Source: Gammaproteobacteria bacterium
GTDB lineage: Bacteria; Pseudomonadota; Gammaproteobacteria; Pseudomonadales; Pseudohongiellaceae
Assembly: GCA_008081045.1 (NCBI GenBank)
Contig: VMDC01000015.1
Coordinates: 178,459 to 242,458, forward strand
Length of the DNA: 64,000 nucleotides
Direction of reading: 5' to 3'
The notes beneath the pieces were generated by a model. The model saw nothing but the letters and a program-made list of their open reading frames with translations. It was not told the DNA's origin and made no database searches. This document shows, one piece after another, positions 1 through 8,482 of the stretch. Both the position numbers and the translations under genes were made by a program. The number at the start of each line of letters is the position of its first letter. Position 1 is the first letter of the stretch.

Positions 1-651
1 GACAACCACGGAGGTTATTGCCTGTCTCAGGAGCATTATCAACACTGGTGTGACCGTACACGCCTCTTGCTGACCGACTTCCACAGAGAAAGCCCGAGTG
101 AGGGGGGCATTGCAGAATCTGCTCTGTCAAATCAGCTCAACTTTCCGGGCGCTCACAAGATACTCAGTCAGATGCTTGAGTTAATGTGCTCGAGCGGTCT
201 TATTAGCCGTAACGGAACCCTGTTTCATCTACCCGGTCATCAGGCACAGCTCAATCGGGAGCAGCGCGAATTTCAGGAAAAGATTCAGCCGCTGCTGAAA
301 GAAGCTGGTAAGGTGCCGCCCAGAACCCGAGAATTGGTGGAGATGACGGGCATCCCGTTGAAAGCAATGCAAAGAATTTTAAAAGAGGCCGGCAGGTCAG
401 GGAGCGTCATACAGGTTGCGGACAATCGCCATTACTTGCCCGAGACGATCTCAGAACTCGCCTCTTTTACTGAGGCGCTGGCAAATCAGGATGAAGAGGG
501 TGCTTTCACAGTGATCGCGTTCAGAGATGCTTCCGGCATTGGAAGAAACCTCTGCATTGAAATTCTGGAATACTTTGACGCCAAGGGCTTTACCCGAAGA
601 GAAGGCAATAGCCGTCTGATTCGCACCCAAAAAGAGAACATTTTTGGCTGA
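1..651 (+). CDS. selB: Selenocysteine-specific elongation factor SelB, C-terminal part (5' truncated by window)
   Basis: The frame is open from base 1 and ends at a TGA at 649-651, so 216 residues of a longer protein are visible. SelB is the GTP-dependent factor that carries Sec-tRNA to UGA codons by binding the SECIS hairpin of the mRNA through C-terminal winged helices. The visible part corresponds to those winged-helix repeats. The last repeat holds the typical stretch FRDASGIGRNLCIEILEYF followed by a GFTRR motif, as in the RNA-binding WH4 of bacterial SelB. The GTPase domains and probably selA lie upstream, outside the window. The assignment is strengthened by tRNA-Sec, selD and a UGA-containing gene nearby. 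Confidence 0.93.
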   Translation, partial: DNHGGYCLSQEHYQHWCDRTRLLLTDFHRESPSEGGIAESALSNQLNFPGAHKILSQMLELMCSSGLISRNGTLFHLPGHQAQLNREQREFQEKIQPLLKEAGKVPPRTRELVEMTGIPLKAMQRILKEAGRSGSVIQVADNRHYLPETISELASFTEALANQDEEGAFTVIAFRDASGIGRNLCIEILEYFDAKGFTRREGNSRLIRTQKENIFG

Positions 652-742
652 GAGACAGTGTTCCCCGCGGGCTTTTATTCGCAGGCCATGATTGCGCAGC
701 GGATGCGCTAGCCGCCGCGCCCTCTGCTGCCCGGCGCCCCGC

Positions 743-2002
743 TTAACTCAAGCCATGAAGCCTGACTGGCAGGTGGGTGTAGCCTTTCACAAAGCTGGAG
801 TACACCCTTTCTGGCTGCCCGACAACCTCAACCATGTCGAAGCGCTGCATGATCTCTTCCCACAGTATGCGCAGCTGCATCTCAGCCAGACGGTTGCCCA
901 TACAGCGATGAAGACCAAAGCCAAAGGATAAGTGCTGACGCGCCTTGTCCCGGTCAATGAGAAATTCATCCGCTCTGTCTATTACCTCGCTGTCCCGGTT
1001 GCCTGACGCGTACCACATCACCACTTTATCGCCGGCCTTGATCTGCTTGCCGCCCAGTTCTGTATCGACCAGAGCGGTGCGCCGCATGTAGGCAAGCGGA
1101 GTCTGCCAGCGGATGATTTCAGAAACCATATTGGGAATGATGCTGCGATCGGCGCGCAGCTTGTCATACTCTGCCGGATTTTCATTGAGCGCCAGTACGC
1201 CACCGGAGATTGAATTTCTGGTGGTATCGTTACCCCCTACAATCAGCAGGATGATATTGCCCAGGTACTCCATAGGCGGCATGTTCTGAGTGGCCTCACC
1301 ATGCGCCAGCATGGAAACGAGGTCATTCCCCGGCTCGGCGTTTACGCGCTCGTTCCATAAACCGGTGAATACCTGCAAACACTCTTCCATCGCAGCCCAG
1401 CGTTCCTCGTTAGAAGACACGACGCCTGCCCCCGGAATCGCCGTGGCGGCATCGGACCAGAACGTCAATTTGTGCCGGCTCTCGAACGGGAAGTCGAACA
1501 GCGTCGCCAGCATCTGTGTTGTGAGCTCAATGGAAACCTCCTTAACCCAATCAAACTCTGTTTCAAGAGGCAATTCATCGAGGATGTTGCAGACCCTCTG
1601 ACGGATAAGATGCTCAAGACGCTTGAGATTGGCAGGCGCGACTACCGGCTGCGCGATTCGCCGCTGCTCATCATGTTTCGGCGGATCCATAGAAATAAAG
1701 CTTGGCAGCGTATATTCATCATACGTATCCACAATGCCGATAGTCGGTTCTGAAGAGAAAATTTCAGGGGAGGTATCAACCTGCATGATGTCTTTGTACT
1801 TGGTGATGGACCAGTAAGGTCCGACCGCCGACTCGGCACAGTAGTGCACAGGATCTTCAAGACGCAGGCGTTCCATAAAAGGCAGAAACTCATTGGCCTG
1901 CCAGATTCCGGGATGCGACAGATCGATTTTTTCAATCGGCATGGTCCAGGGGTCTTTCCCCACCATGCTCCATTTACTCTGATCGGCAGAAGCGTCAGTC
2001 AT
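743..2002 (-). CDS. Cytochrome P450, CYP153-like alkane/fatty-acid omega-hydroxylase
   Basis: A 419-residue soluble P450. Visible motifs are the I-helix oxygen-activation segment GGNDTT, the ExxR motif in SEIIRWQTPL, and the heme-binding loop FGFGLHRCMGN with the thiolate cysteine near residue 367. Long stretches such as NMVSEIIRWQTPLAYMRR and the VMWYASGNRD segment are characteristic of CYP153, which hydroxylates the terminal carbon of medium-chain alkanes and related molecules. The ATG at 2002 is chosen over an in-frame TTG at 2017 because GAGGG lies about 8 bases upstream of it. The adjacent ferredoxin on the same strand (40-bp gap) is the likely electron donor; no ferredoxin reductase is next to it. 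Exact substrate is inferred from family only. Confidence 0.9.
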   Translation of the reverse strand: MTDASADQSKWSMVGKDPWTMPIEKIDLSHPGIWQANEFLPFMERLRLEDPVHYCAESAVGPYWSITKYKDIMQVDTSPEIFSSEPTIGIVDTYDEYTLPSFISMDPPKHDEQRRIAQPVVAPANLKRLEHLIRQRVCNILDELPLETEFDWVKEVSIELTTQMLATLFDFPFESRHKLTFWSDAATAIPGAGVVSSNEERWAAMEECLQVFTGLWNERVNAEPGNDLVSMLAHGEATQNMPPMEYLGNIILLIVGGNDTTRNSISGGVLALNENPAEYDKLRADRSIIPNMVSEIIRWQTPLAYMRRTALVDTELGGKQIKAGDKVVMWYASGNRDSEVIDRADEFLIDRDKARQHLSFGFGLHRCMGNRLAEMQLRILWEEIMQRFDMVEVVGQPERVYSSFVKGYTHLPVRLHGLS

Positions 2003-2042
2003 CGTGTTTACCCTCAATTTCCTGTGTGATGCAATTTTTGGC

Positions 2043-2363
2043 TCAGAATTGAAACTCGGGCATCGTCACAACCAACCCGTCTAAGTCTTCGGTCACCTGA
2101 ATCTGACAGGAGAGCCGGGAATTGTCTTTTCGGTCAGTACTGAGACTGAGCATCGCCTCTTCTGTCGGGTTGATTTCGCCAGTTCTCTCAAGCCATTCCT
2201 GATCAACATAAACATGGCAGGTTGCGCAGGAGCAGGCGCCGCCGCAGTCAGCATCTATACCCGGCACGCCATTGCTGACTGCTGCAACCATGACGGAGGC
2301 GCCGGGGTTGGTTTCAACATCGTGTTCCTGACCGGAATGCTCAATGAATTTAATTTTCACCAT
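2043..2363 (-). CDS. 2Fe-2S ferredoxin, putidaredoxin/adrenodoxin type
   Basis: A 106-residue ferredoxin. Cluster ligands follow the Cx5Cx2C...C pattern (C40, C46, C49 and C86, with 36 residues before the last one), which is typical of ferredoxins that feed class I bacterial P450s. The start is the ATG at 2363; an upstream in-frame extension to 2444 adds 27 residues with no ferredoxin similarity. It lies immediately upstream of the CYP153-like gene in the same direction, so the two probably form one transcript and one electron-transfer chain. The NAD(P)H-dependent reductase must be encoded elsewhere. Confidence 0.92.
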   Translation of the reverse strand: MVKIKFIEHSGQEHDVETNPGASVMVAAVSNGVPGIDADCGGACSCATCHVYVDQEWLERTGEINPTEEAMLSLSTDRKDNSRLSCQIQVTEDLDGLVVTMPEFQF

Positions 2364-2776
2364 AAGACGGGGTTCCCTTAATCTCGAGCGCGCTACGATA
2401 CCAAGATGTGCGACGCAACAAAAGTGAAGACCACTCTGCCGCATACAGACCAGTCATTTTTCGCCACTCTGAAACAGTGCACTCAGGAAGCCGTGCTCAG
2501 CACCATGAATTTTCTGCCCTGAACGCCCGCAACTGCTCAAGTCACCTGATCAAAATTGTCAACTATTTCAGCTCTGTAACAACAGAGTAAAATAACCACA
2601 CAAACAAACGAACCAGTGCTGGCGCTACAGGAAGTGGAGTGATTTAATACGCGCCATAACAAGACTGGATCGGTTTCTCCATGACGAAATCCATCAGCAC
2701 ATCGCTCGGTTTTTTGTGCGCTGACGCGCCCGCAGACCGCTTAGCCAATAGCCGTACAGCCACACACGCCTAGCCT
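2364..2776. other. Divergent intergenic region between ferredoxin and phosphate transporter
   Basis: About 413 bases without a convincing gene. It must carry the promoter of the ferredoxin/P450 unit (minus) and of the transporter (plus). An AT-rich stretch around 2550-2600 includes a TTGACA on the minus strand, but no good -10 box at the right spacing. A small inverted repeat CTCTGT/ACAGAG is found near 2573-2588. Nothing stronger is seen. Confidence 0.4.
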
Positions 2777-4051
2777 ATGTCGGAAATTCTTGCCCAGCAT
2801 GGCACCTTACTGCTCATACTTGCCTGTGTGTTCGGCTTTTTCATGGCGTATGGCGTCGGCGCCAACGATGTAGCAAACGCGATGGGCACGTCGGTGGGCG
2901 CTCGGGCGATCACCATCAAGCAGGCCATCATCATTGCGATGGTGTTCGAGTTCGCAGGCGCCTACCTGGCAGGAGGTGAAGTCACCTCAACGATCCGAAG
3001 CGGCATCATTGACGCAGATACCGCAGGTTTTGACACGAATCCGGAACTGCTCGTTTACGGCATGCTGTCCTCCCTGTTGGCAGCCGGTGTATGGCTGCTG
3101 ATCGCCTCCTGGAAAGGTTGGCCGGTATCTACTACCCACTCAATCATTGGAGCAATTATCGGCTTTGCCGTAGCTGGCGTGTCTGTCGACTCCGTGATGT
3201 GGGGGCAGGTGCTGTCGATCGTCGCAAGCTGGGTAATCTCTCCGGTATTCTCCGGAACGATTGCCTTCGGCTTGTTTCTCAGCGTCCAGCATCTGGTGCT
3301 TGATACCGATGATCCTTTTGGCAACGCCAAACGGTATATCCCGGGCTACATTTTTCTGGTGGGTTTCGTGATTGCCATGGTGACGCTGATCAAGGGCTTG
3401 CGTCATGTGGGCCTGGAAGTCAGCTATGAAGAAGCCGCACTTTACGCCATGGGCGTCGGACTGCTCACGATGGCCATTGGCTTTCTTGCGATTCGCAACA
3501 TCAGACCTGAAGAAGCCGGAAGCGCCGAAGACCGCACGGCGGGCCTCGAGCGCCTGTTTGGCGTGCTCATGATATTCACCGCCTGCTCGATGGCGTTCGC
3601 CCATGGCTCGAACGATGTCGCCAATGCCATTGGCCCTCTGGCGGCGGTGAACGGGGTTGTGCAGAACGGTGGCGCCTTCGCCGCCCAATCCGAACTGCCG
3701 GTATGGATTCTTCTGCTCGGCGGAGGCGGCATTGTAGTGGGGCTTGCGACTCTGGGGTACCGGGTCATCGCGACGATCGGTCGGAACATCACAGAACTGA
3801 CTCCCAGTCGCGGGTTTGCTGCAGAACTGGCGGCTGCAACAACAGTGGTGATCGCCTCAGGCACCGGGATTCCCGTCTCCACCACTCACACGCTCGTCGG
3901 TGCCGTGTTGGGCGTCGGCCTGGCTCGGGGCGTCGGCGCCCTTAACTTGAAGGTAGTCGGAAAGATCTTCCTCTCCTGGATCGTGACCCTGCCCGTGGGC
4001 GCGCTACTGTCGATCGTCTTCTTCTTTTTATTCAGGGCTATTCTCGGCTAA
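2777..4051 (+). CDS. Inorganic phosphate transporter, PiT family
   Basis: A 424-residue polytopic membrane protein that imports phosphate by cation symport. The two family signature repeats are visible: GANDVANAMGTSVG near residue 29 and GSNDVANAIGPLAA in the second half. Each is followed by a PVSTTH motif (GWPVSTTHSIIGA and GIPVSTTHTLVGA). About ten hydrophobic segments are present. No PhoU-like DUF47 partner gene, which often precedes pit genes, is found next to it. An MFS gene follows on the same strand after 60 bases. Phosphate is the usual substrate; sulfate-transporting relatives exist. Confidence 0.9.
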   Translation: MSEILAQHGTLLLILACVFGFFMAYGVGANDVANAMGTSVGARAITIKQAIIIAMVFEFAGAYLAGGEVTSTIRSGIIDADTAGFDTNPELLVYGMLSSLLAAGVWLLIASWKGWPVSTTHSIIGAIIGFAVAGVSVDSVMWGQVLSIVASWVISPVFSGTIAFGLFLSVQHLVLDTDDPFGNAKRYIPGYIFLVGFVIAMVTLIKGLRHVGLEVSYEEAALYAMGVGLLTMAIGFLAIRNIRPEEAGSAEDRTAGLERLFGVLMIFTACSMAFAHGSNDVANAIGPLAAVNGVVQNGGAFAAQSELPVWILLLGGGGIVVGLATLGYRVIATIGRNITELTPSRGFAAELAAATTVVIASGTGIPVSTTHTLVGAVLGVGLARGVGALNLKVVGKIFLSWIVTLPVGALLSIVFFFLFRAILG

Positions 4052-4111
4052 GCTCAGCAATCAGAACCACTGACGAACTGCTAGGCAAACCTGCCTCTAT
4101 CCTCTCAGAAA

Positions 4112-5350
4112 ATGCCAATCGTCAAGTCACAGACCCCTTCCTACCAAGCAGTGCTCATCAGCGCGTGCCTGCTGTTGGTGCTGTCCTTTGGCTATCGGGC
4201 GGGCTTTGGTCTGTTTATGGTGCCGATATCAGAGGCCAGAGAATGGGGACGGGATGTCTTTGGCCTCGCGCTCGCTGTTCAGAACCTGTCCTGGGGCGTG
4301 TGTGCAATTCTGGCCGGGGCACTGGCTGATAAATACGGTAACCTGCGCGTGCTTCTCGGCGGTGTGGCGCTCTATGCAATCGGTATGCTTGGCATGTCCC
4401 TGTCAAGCACAGAAACGCAGATTGTCAGCACCGCCGGACTGCTCGTCGGAGCCGGTATCGCAGGCACTTCTTTCGGCATCGTCCTGCCATCGATTGCCCG
4501 GGCCGTGCCCGAGGAAAAACGTGCCCGCGCCCTCGGTATTGGCACTGCCGCCGGCAGTTTCGGGCAGTTTCTGGTGGTGCCTGTCATTGCATCGGTGGTG
4601 GATGTGGTCGGTTGGATGCACGCCTTGCAGTATCTCGGACTTAGCGCTTTTTTGATGGCGCTCCTCTGCATTCCCCTGTCTAAATTCGGCGGGGCGAATG
4701 ACACTTCGGGAGCAGAGTCCGACGCGTCAATGAGCCTGAAAAACGTCGCTCTGCAAGCTTGTTCGATTAAATCCTACCGCCTGTTGGTGTTCGGCTTTTT
4801 TGTCTGCGGATTCCACGTTGCTTTCATCACAGTGCACATGCCCGGCTATGTTGTCGATCTGGGCTTTGATCCGCAAATTGGTGCCTGGAGCATCAGTCTC
4901 ATTGGCCTTTGTAATGTGATCGGAGCCTACTACGCCGGCGTGTTGAGCGGCACGCACTCCATGCGGGGCCTGCTTACCGTGATTTATCTCGGGCGGGTGG
5001 TGGCAATCACGGTATTTTTGGCTATGCCAGTTTCAATTTTAAGCATCATGGTGTTCAGCGCCGGCATGGGATTTTTGTGGCTGGCGACGGTTCCACCCAC
5101 CTCCGGGCTGGTCGCACTGTTTTTTGGCACCCGCTATATGTCCTTTCTCTACGGCATTGTGTTCCTGAGCCATCAGCTCGGAAGCTTCAGCGGGGTCTGG
5201 CTTGGCGCCTGGCTGTATGAACAGTACGGGACTTATAATGGAATCTGGTATGCCGGTATCTTCCTCGGTATCGTCGCAGCTCTGCTGCACTGGCCCATCG
5301 AGGAGAAGGATTATTCAGAGAGCCTGCTCGGCACTGCCCGAACGGCTTAA
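4112..5350 (+). CDS. MFS transporter
   Basis: A 412-residue integral membrane protein with about 12 hydrophobic segments and the MFS loop 2-3 signature, here GALADKYGNLRVLLGG near residue 70. The N-terminal half resembles the oxalate/formate and monocarboxylate-type MFS branch (GFGLFMVPISEAREWGR). Substrate is not identifiable from sequence. It lies between the phosphate transporter and the AmiD-like amidase on the same strand, with no obvious functional link to either. Confidence 0.8.
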   Translation: MPIVKSQTPSYQAVLISACLLLVLSFGYRAGFGLFMVPISEAREWGRDVFGLALAVQNLSWGVCAILAGALADKYGNLRVLLGGVALYAIGMLGMSLSSTETQIVSTAGLLVGAGIAGTSFGIVLPSIARAVPEEKRARALGIGTAAGSFGQFLVVPVIASVVDVVGWMHALQYLGLSAFLMALLCIPLSKFGGANDTSGAESDASMSLKNVALQACSIKSYRLLVFGFFVCGFHVAFITVHMPGYVVDLGFDPQIGAWSISLIGLCNVIGAYYAGVLSGTHSMRGLLTVIYLGRVVAITVFLAMPVSILSIMVFSAGMGFLWLATVPPTSGLVALFFGTRYMSFLYGIVFLSHQLGSFSGVWLGAWLYEQYGTYNGIWYAGIFLGIVAALLHWPIEEKDYSESLLGTARTA

Positions 5351-5411
5351 GAGTTTAACGATGACACTACGAATTGTCAGAAACGTGAGTCTCTCGCGGC
5401 GGAGTCGGCCG

Positions 5412-6296
5412 ATGTCCGGTCGAATGAGTCGGGCGGTCATAGCCTGTACCTGCGCCATTCTGGCTGCCTGCAGCAACGTCGTTGTCAGTCCTTCAGCCAA
5501 TTACAACAGCCGGGTCGACTATCTGGTTATCCACGCTACTTCTGAGGACTTTGCCGAGTCCCTGAGGCTGTTAACTCAACCTACCGCGAATCCGGTGAGT
5601 TCACATTATCTCGTGCCTGCTCCGTTCGATCCCACTTACCCCCGAAACGACCTGAGGGTGTATCAGCTGGTTCCTGAGCTCGACAGAGCCTGGCATGCAG
5701 GCGTCAGCTACTGGGCAGGTGAGAGTGCACTGAACGACAGATCCATCGGTGTTGAGGTGGTCAATGAATTCAAATGCACCGGGACAAGCAACCCGATTGA
5801 AGAAACCGCACCGGAGGACTTTGAGTGCGAGTTTCCGAGCTATGATGACGATCAGATTGCGCTGCTCATTGAACTCCTCTCGGAAATCCTGGACAGATTC
5901 CCGTCCATCGACCCTATCGACGTGGTGGGTCACTCAGACATTGCAATACTGAGGAAATCTGACCCGGGACCCCGGTTCCCCTGGCAGCAACTCCATGAAG
6001 CGGGCATCGGCGCCTGGTACGAGCCAGACACCAAAGCCAAATATGAACAGCGCTTTTCCAGCGAGCCGCCGTCTCTGCAAACCGTTCAGAACGCGCTCAA
6101 TCGTCTCGGCTACCAGGTCGAATCGTCTGGCAATTATGACCGTGCAACGCAGTACGCCATGCGCGCCATGCAATTGCACTTTCGTCCGGGCGATTTCTCC
6201 GGAACAGTGGATGTCGAATCCATGGCTATCATCTGGGCGTTGCTGGAAAGATACAGACCGACAGAGCTTGATGACCTGCAGGCCGGCAGCGCCTGA
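5412..6296 (+). CDS. amiD: N-acetylmuramoyl-L-alanine amidase, AmiD-type lipoprotein
   Basis: About 294 residues. A short signal peptide ends in the lipobox LAAC with the lipidated cysteine near residue 20, so the protein is probably anchored in the outer membrane. The amidase_2 fold shows the zinc ligand in YLVIHATS, the GHSDI motif and the SDPGPRFPW motif typical of AmiD. A C-terminal peptidoglycan-binding domain follows (LQTVQNALNRLGY onward). It cleaves the amide bond between MurNAc and L-Ala in anhydro-muropeptides during wall turnover. The ATG at 5412 is favoured because CGGAG lies 7 bases upstream and it gives a compact lipoprotein signal; an ATG at 5361 is also in frame. Confidence 0.88.
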   Translation: MSGRMSRAVIACTCAILAACSNVVVSPSANYNSRVDYLVIHATSEDFAESLRLLTQPTANPVSSHYLVPAPFDPTYPRNDLRVYQLVPELDRAWHAGVSYWAGESALNDRSIGVEVVNEFKCTGTSNPIEETAPEDFECEFPSYDDDQIALLIELLSEILDRFPSIDPIDVVGHSDIAILRKSDPGPRFPWQQLHEAGIGAWYEPDTKAKYEQRFSSEPPSLQTVQNALNRLGYQVESSGNYDRATQYAMRAMQLHFRPGDFSGTVDVESMAIIWALLERYRPTELDDLQAGSA

Positions 6297-6323
6297 ACAA
6301 GAACCGGTCTGTGGCTGATGGCT

Positions 6324-7076
6324 TTACTCGACAGGCATGGGCAACAGCAATTCCGTGCCAATCGGCCGCTGAACATCGAAGGCTTTCAGCGTCATAGCCA
6401 CGAAGTTGTAGTAGCCAATCAAACCGACGATATCCATCAGACCCTCGCTTCCGAACTGCTCAATGGCCTGCGCGTACGTGTCTGCACTGACCTTTTCCTC
6501 ACTCACCAGTTCCCGGGTGAATTGAATGAGCAGTCTTTCCGTCGGTCCCAGCCCTGCGATTGCAGGCAGCCCCGAAAGATCCCGGCGGTATTTGATCAGC
6601 TCGATGATTTCCTGCTCAAGACCGGCGGCCTGAGCAAGCGGCTCATGAGCAGACCACTCATACTGATGATCAATTTCGCGTGCTGTAGATAGAATAATCA
6701 GCTCGGTCAATCGCTGATCCTTCGTCGTTCCATATCTCACACGCTGGCGAACGTCGAATATCGCTTCTGCCAGCACCGGGCTGTGCAACCACATCGCGAC
6801 AGGTCCTCTCGGCCCATTTTCATAGCCGGTTCCCGGACGCACATAGGTGTCATAGGCCTGCTGGCCAACGGCATCAAGCGCGTCCCGATTCACCTGGGGC
6901 AACCTTGCCATGGTTTCCGGAAGTATGTCCTCCGGCACGCGATCAGCCGTTTGCAACCCCTGAGGCAGATAGTTCTCCGGCTGCGCTGAAAGCGACGATG
7001 AGGCTGCCAGCGCAGAGAAGCAGAACCCGGTAAGGAATCGTTTGACAACGAGTGGAACGACAGAATAGTGACGCAT
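6324..7076 (-). CDS. Exported carboxymuconolactone decarboxylase-like protein
   Basis: About 250 residues. The N-terminus has a basic/hydrophobic signal peptide ending near SLSAQ. The body is a CMD/AhpD-like helical domain (ELIILSTAREIDHQYEWSAHEPLA). The CxxC of AhpD is absent, so it is not an obvious peroxidase. Homologues are often annotated only as carboxymuconolactone decarboxylase family; the reaction is unknown. The start at 7076 is preceded by GAGGG at good spacing. It lies convergent to amiD and downstream of tRNA-Sec on the same strand. Confidence 0.75.
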   Translation of the reverse strand: MRHYSVVPLVVKRFLTGFCFSALAASSSLSAQPENYLPQGLQTADRVPEDILPETMARLPQVNRDALDAVGQQAYDTYVRPGTGYENGPRGPVAMWLHSPVLAEAIFDVRQRVRYGTTKDQRLTELIILSTAREIDHQYEWSAHEPLAQAAGLEQEIIELIKYRRDLSGLPAIAGLGPTERLLIQFTRELVSEEKVSADTYAQAIEQFGSEGLMDIVGLIGYYNFVAMTLKAFDVQRPIGTELLLPMPVE

Positions 7077-7251
7077 GGAATACACCCTCTTTGGCTTGAG
7101 TGATCGATAATAACAAATCAGCGGGCCTGCTTTGGAATTCCCATCAAAGCAATATGTTATGGGCAGCCTGCCTAGCTTTTTCCAACAGTGCACTGAAGAC
7201 GCACAAGGTCGCTAAAGCACTTTGTTTGTAGGATTTTTCTGTTTGAGAAGA

Positions 7252-7269
7252 CGCTGACGGACGTCAGCG
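7252..7269 (-). terminator. Putative hairpin terminator of tRNA-Sec
   Basis: A perfect 7-bp inverted repeat CGCTGAC/GTCAGCG with a 4-base loop lies 10 bases past the 3' end of tRNA-Sec. On the minus strand it is followed by TCTTCTC rather than a clean U tract, so it is a moderate terminator candidate. Confidence 0.45.
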
Positions 7270-7279
7270 GAAGGGGTAG

Positions 7280-7375
7280 TGGCGGAAGAGGCAGGAGTCG
7301 AACCCACCAAGCCTGCTATAAACAGACTTCACCGGGTTTGAAGTCCGGGCACCCCACCGGGGATGATACTCTTCC
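7280..7375 (-). tRNA. selC: tRNA-Sec (anticodon UCA)
   Basis: The 96-base minus-strand sequence begins GGAAGAG and ends CTCTTCCGCCA, giving a paired acceptor stem with genome-encoded CCA. The anticodon loop CTTCAAA is closed by CCGG/CCGG and contains UCA, which reads UGA. A long variable arm follows (GAAGTCTG...TAGCAGGCTT), then a T loop TTCGACT. The overall plan matches bacterial selenocysteine tRNA (E. coli selC). It is charged with serine and converted to Sec-tRNA by SelA. It lies 6.6 kb from selB and 57 bases downstream of the DUF547 gene on the same strand. No integrase or att-like repeat is seen beside it. Confidence 0.95.
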
Positions 7376-7432
7376 GGCACGAAGTGTATCACAGGCCTGA
7401 CCACGCTGTGGAGTCACATGGCGCGACAGGGG

Positions 7433-8248
7433 TCAGCGGTCCAGCGAATTCAAGCTCCAGTCATAGCGGCTGAAACGGATGCGCGTCTGGCCCGACATCA
7501 GCGCTGCCTTCTGCGCCTCCGAAAGTCCCAGGGCCTCGCCATATTCGGCCAGAAATGTCGGGAGAGACGCATATCCACCCCAGCCATCCTGAAAGTCCTC
7601 CCGGTACCAGCGGAAAATGGGGGACACATAGAGATCATCCTGAATCGCATAATTTCTTGACCGGTCTGTTAAAAACAGACGGGTGTTTCTGTCCAGCTGT
7701 TCATCCAGTGTTGCTCCGATGTAGGCGCGGTCTGCAAGCGCCGGGCAACCGACTGCCGCACAGTTCACAGCGAAGTGTATGCGGGGCTCACGAAAGCGGT
7801 CCCAACCGCGAATCATGTCGTGCTCCAGCGTATCAAGGGACATCTTCCGCCCGAACAGCTCCACCCTCCTGAGACGCCACGCCGCACCCGGCAGAAATCC
7901 AATGTCCCGAATTGACTCAATCCCGGGATAGTGTTCAAGAATCAGGTCAATCGTCCAGGCATTGTAGGCATTAATCAGAAAGGCCAGCTGCTCAGCCACG
8001 GGCCAGCGATCAAAATCGACTCTGGTCACTGAAGCCAATTGACCAAGATAGGCTGCCAGCTTCTGCCGGGCTTCCGCGAAACCCTCATAATCCACCCGGC
8101 TTGCAGTGTCGTCAGCCGACAAGTGCACAAACCGGGTCAACAGCCCGTCCCAGATTTCATGAGAAAAACCGGCGTCAGCCTCTGCTGCCCCGGTTATCAC
8201 AACCGACAAAAGCAGGCTTAGCAACAATACACGTTGAATATTTTTCAT
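7433..8248 (-). CDS. DUF547 domain protein, exported
   Basis: About 271 residues. A signal peptide (MKNIQRVLLLSLLLSVV, ending near AEADA) is followed by a DUF547 domain. The conserved features are AFLINAYNAWTIDLIL, then IHFAVNCAAVGCPAL, with a cysteine pair. DUF547 proteins are common in marine gammaproteobacteria and have no established reaction; the fold is thought to be thiol-protease/transglutaminase-like. The ATG at 8248 is chosen because the signal peptide starts there. It is divergent from fabH. Confidence 0.82.
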   Translation of the reverse strand: MKNIQRVLLLSLLLSVVITGAAEADAGFSHEIWDGLLTRFVHLSADDTASRVDYEGFAEARQKLAAYLGQLASVTRVDFDRWPVAEQLAFLINAYNAWTIDLILEHYPGIESIRDIGFLPGAAWRLRRVELFGRKMSLDTLEHDMIRGWDRFREPRIHFAVNCAAVGCPALADRAYIGATLDEQLDRNTRLFLTDRSRNYAIQDDLYVSPIFRWYREDFQDGWGGYASLPTFLAEYGEALGLSEAQKAALMSGQTRIRFSRYDWSLNSLDR

Positions 8249-8482
8249 AGCTTTGGATAGGGAAAAACGCACGTCAACCGAATCAACGTCCGTCTCAGCT
8301 CCCCGGTTCAATACCTATCCAGTGATACTAAAATGAAGTATTCTCTGCCGCTGTCAATTTACTCGGCCCGAAGCCCGCCCGGATAACAAAACACGCAGTG
8401 CCACCGGGCCCTGAGTCTCCGGTGAAAACGCCTTTCCCGGACCCATAATCGCAACACGGAGCACTGCAAAGAAGGAGAACGG

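Noticed and set aside
2540..2570. TTGACA-like -35 box on the minus strand upstream of the ferredoxin
   Set aside because: The -10 region at a suitable distance does not match, so the promoter cannot be supported from sequence alone.
6324..7076. Carboxymuconolactone decarboxylase-like protein as a possible AhpD-type selenoprotein
   Set aside because: The protein has no CxxC or UxxC at the AhpD active-site position, and no in-frame TGA extension fits a selenoprotein.
7280..7375. tRNA-Sec as an integration site for a mobile element
   Set aside because: No integrase, direct repeat of the tRNA 3' end or phage gene is seen on either side.
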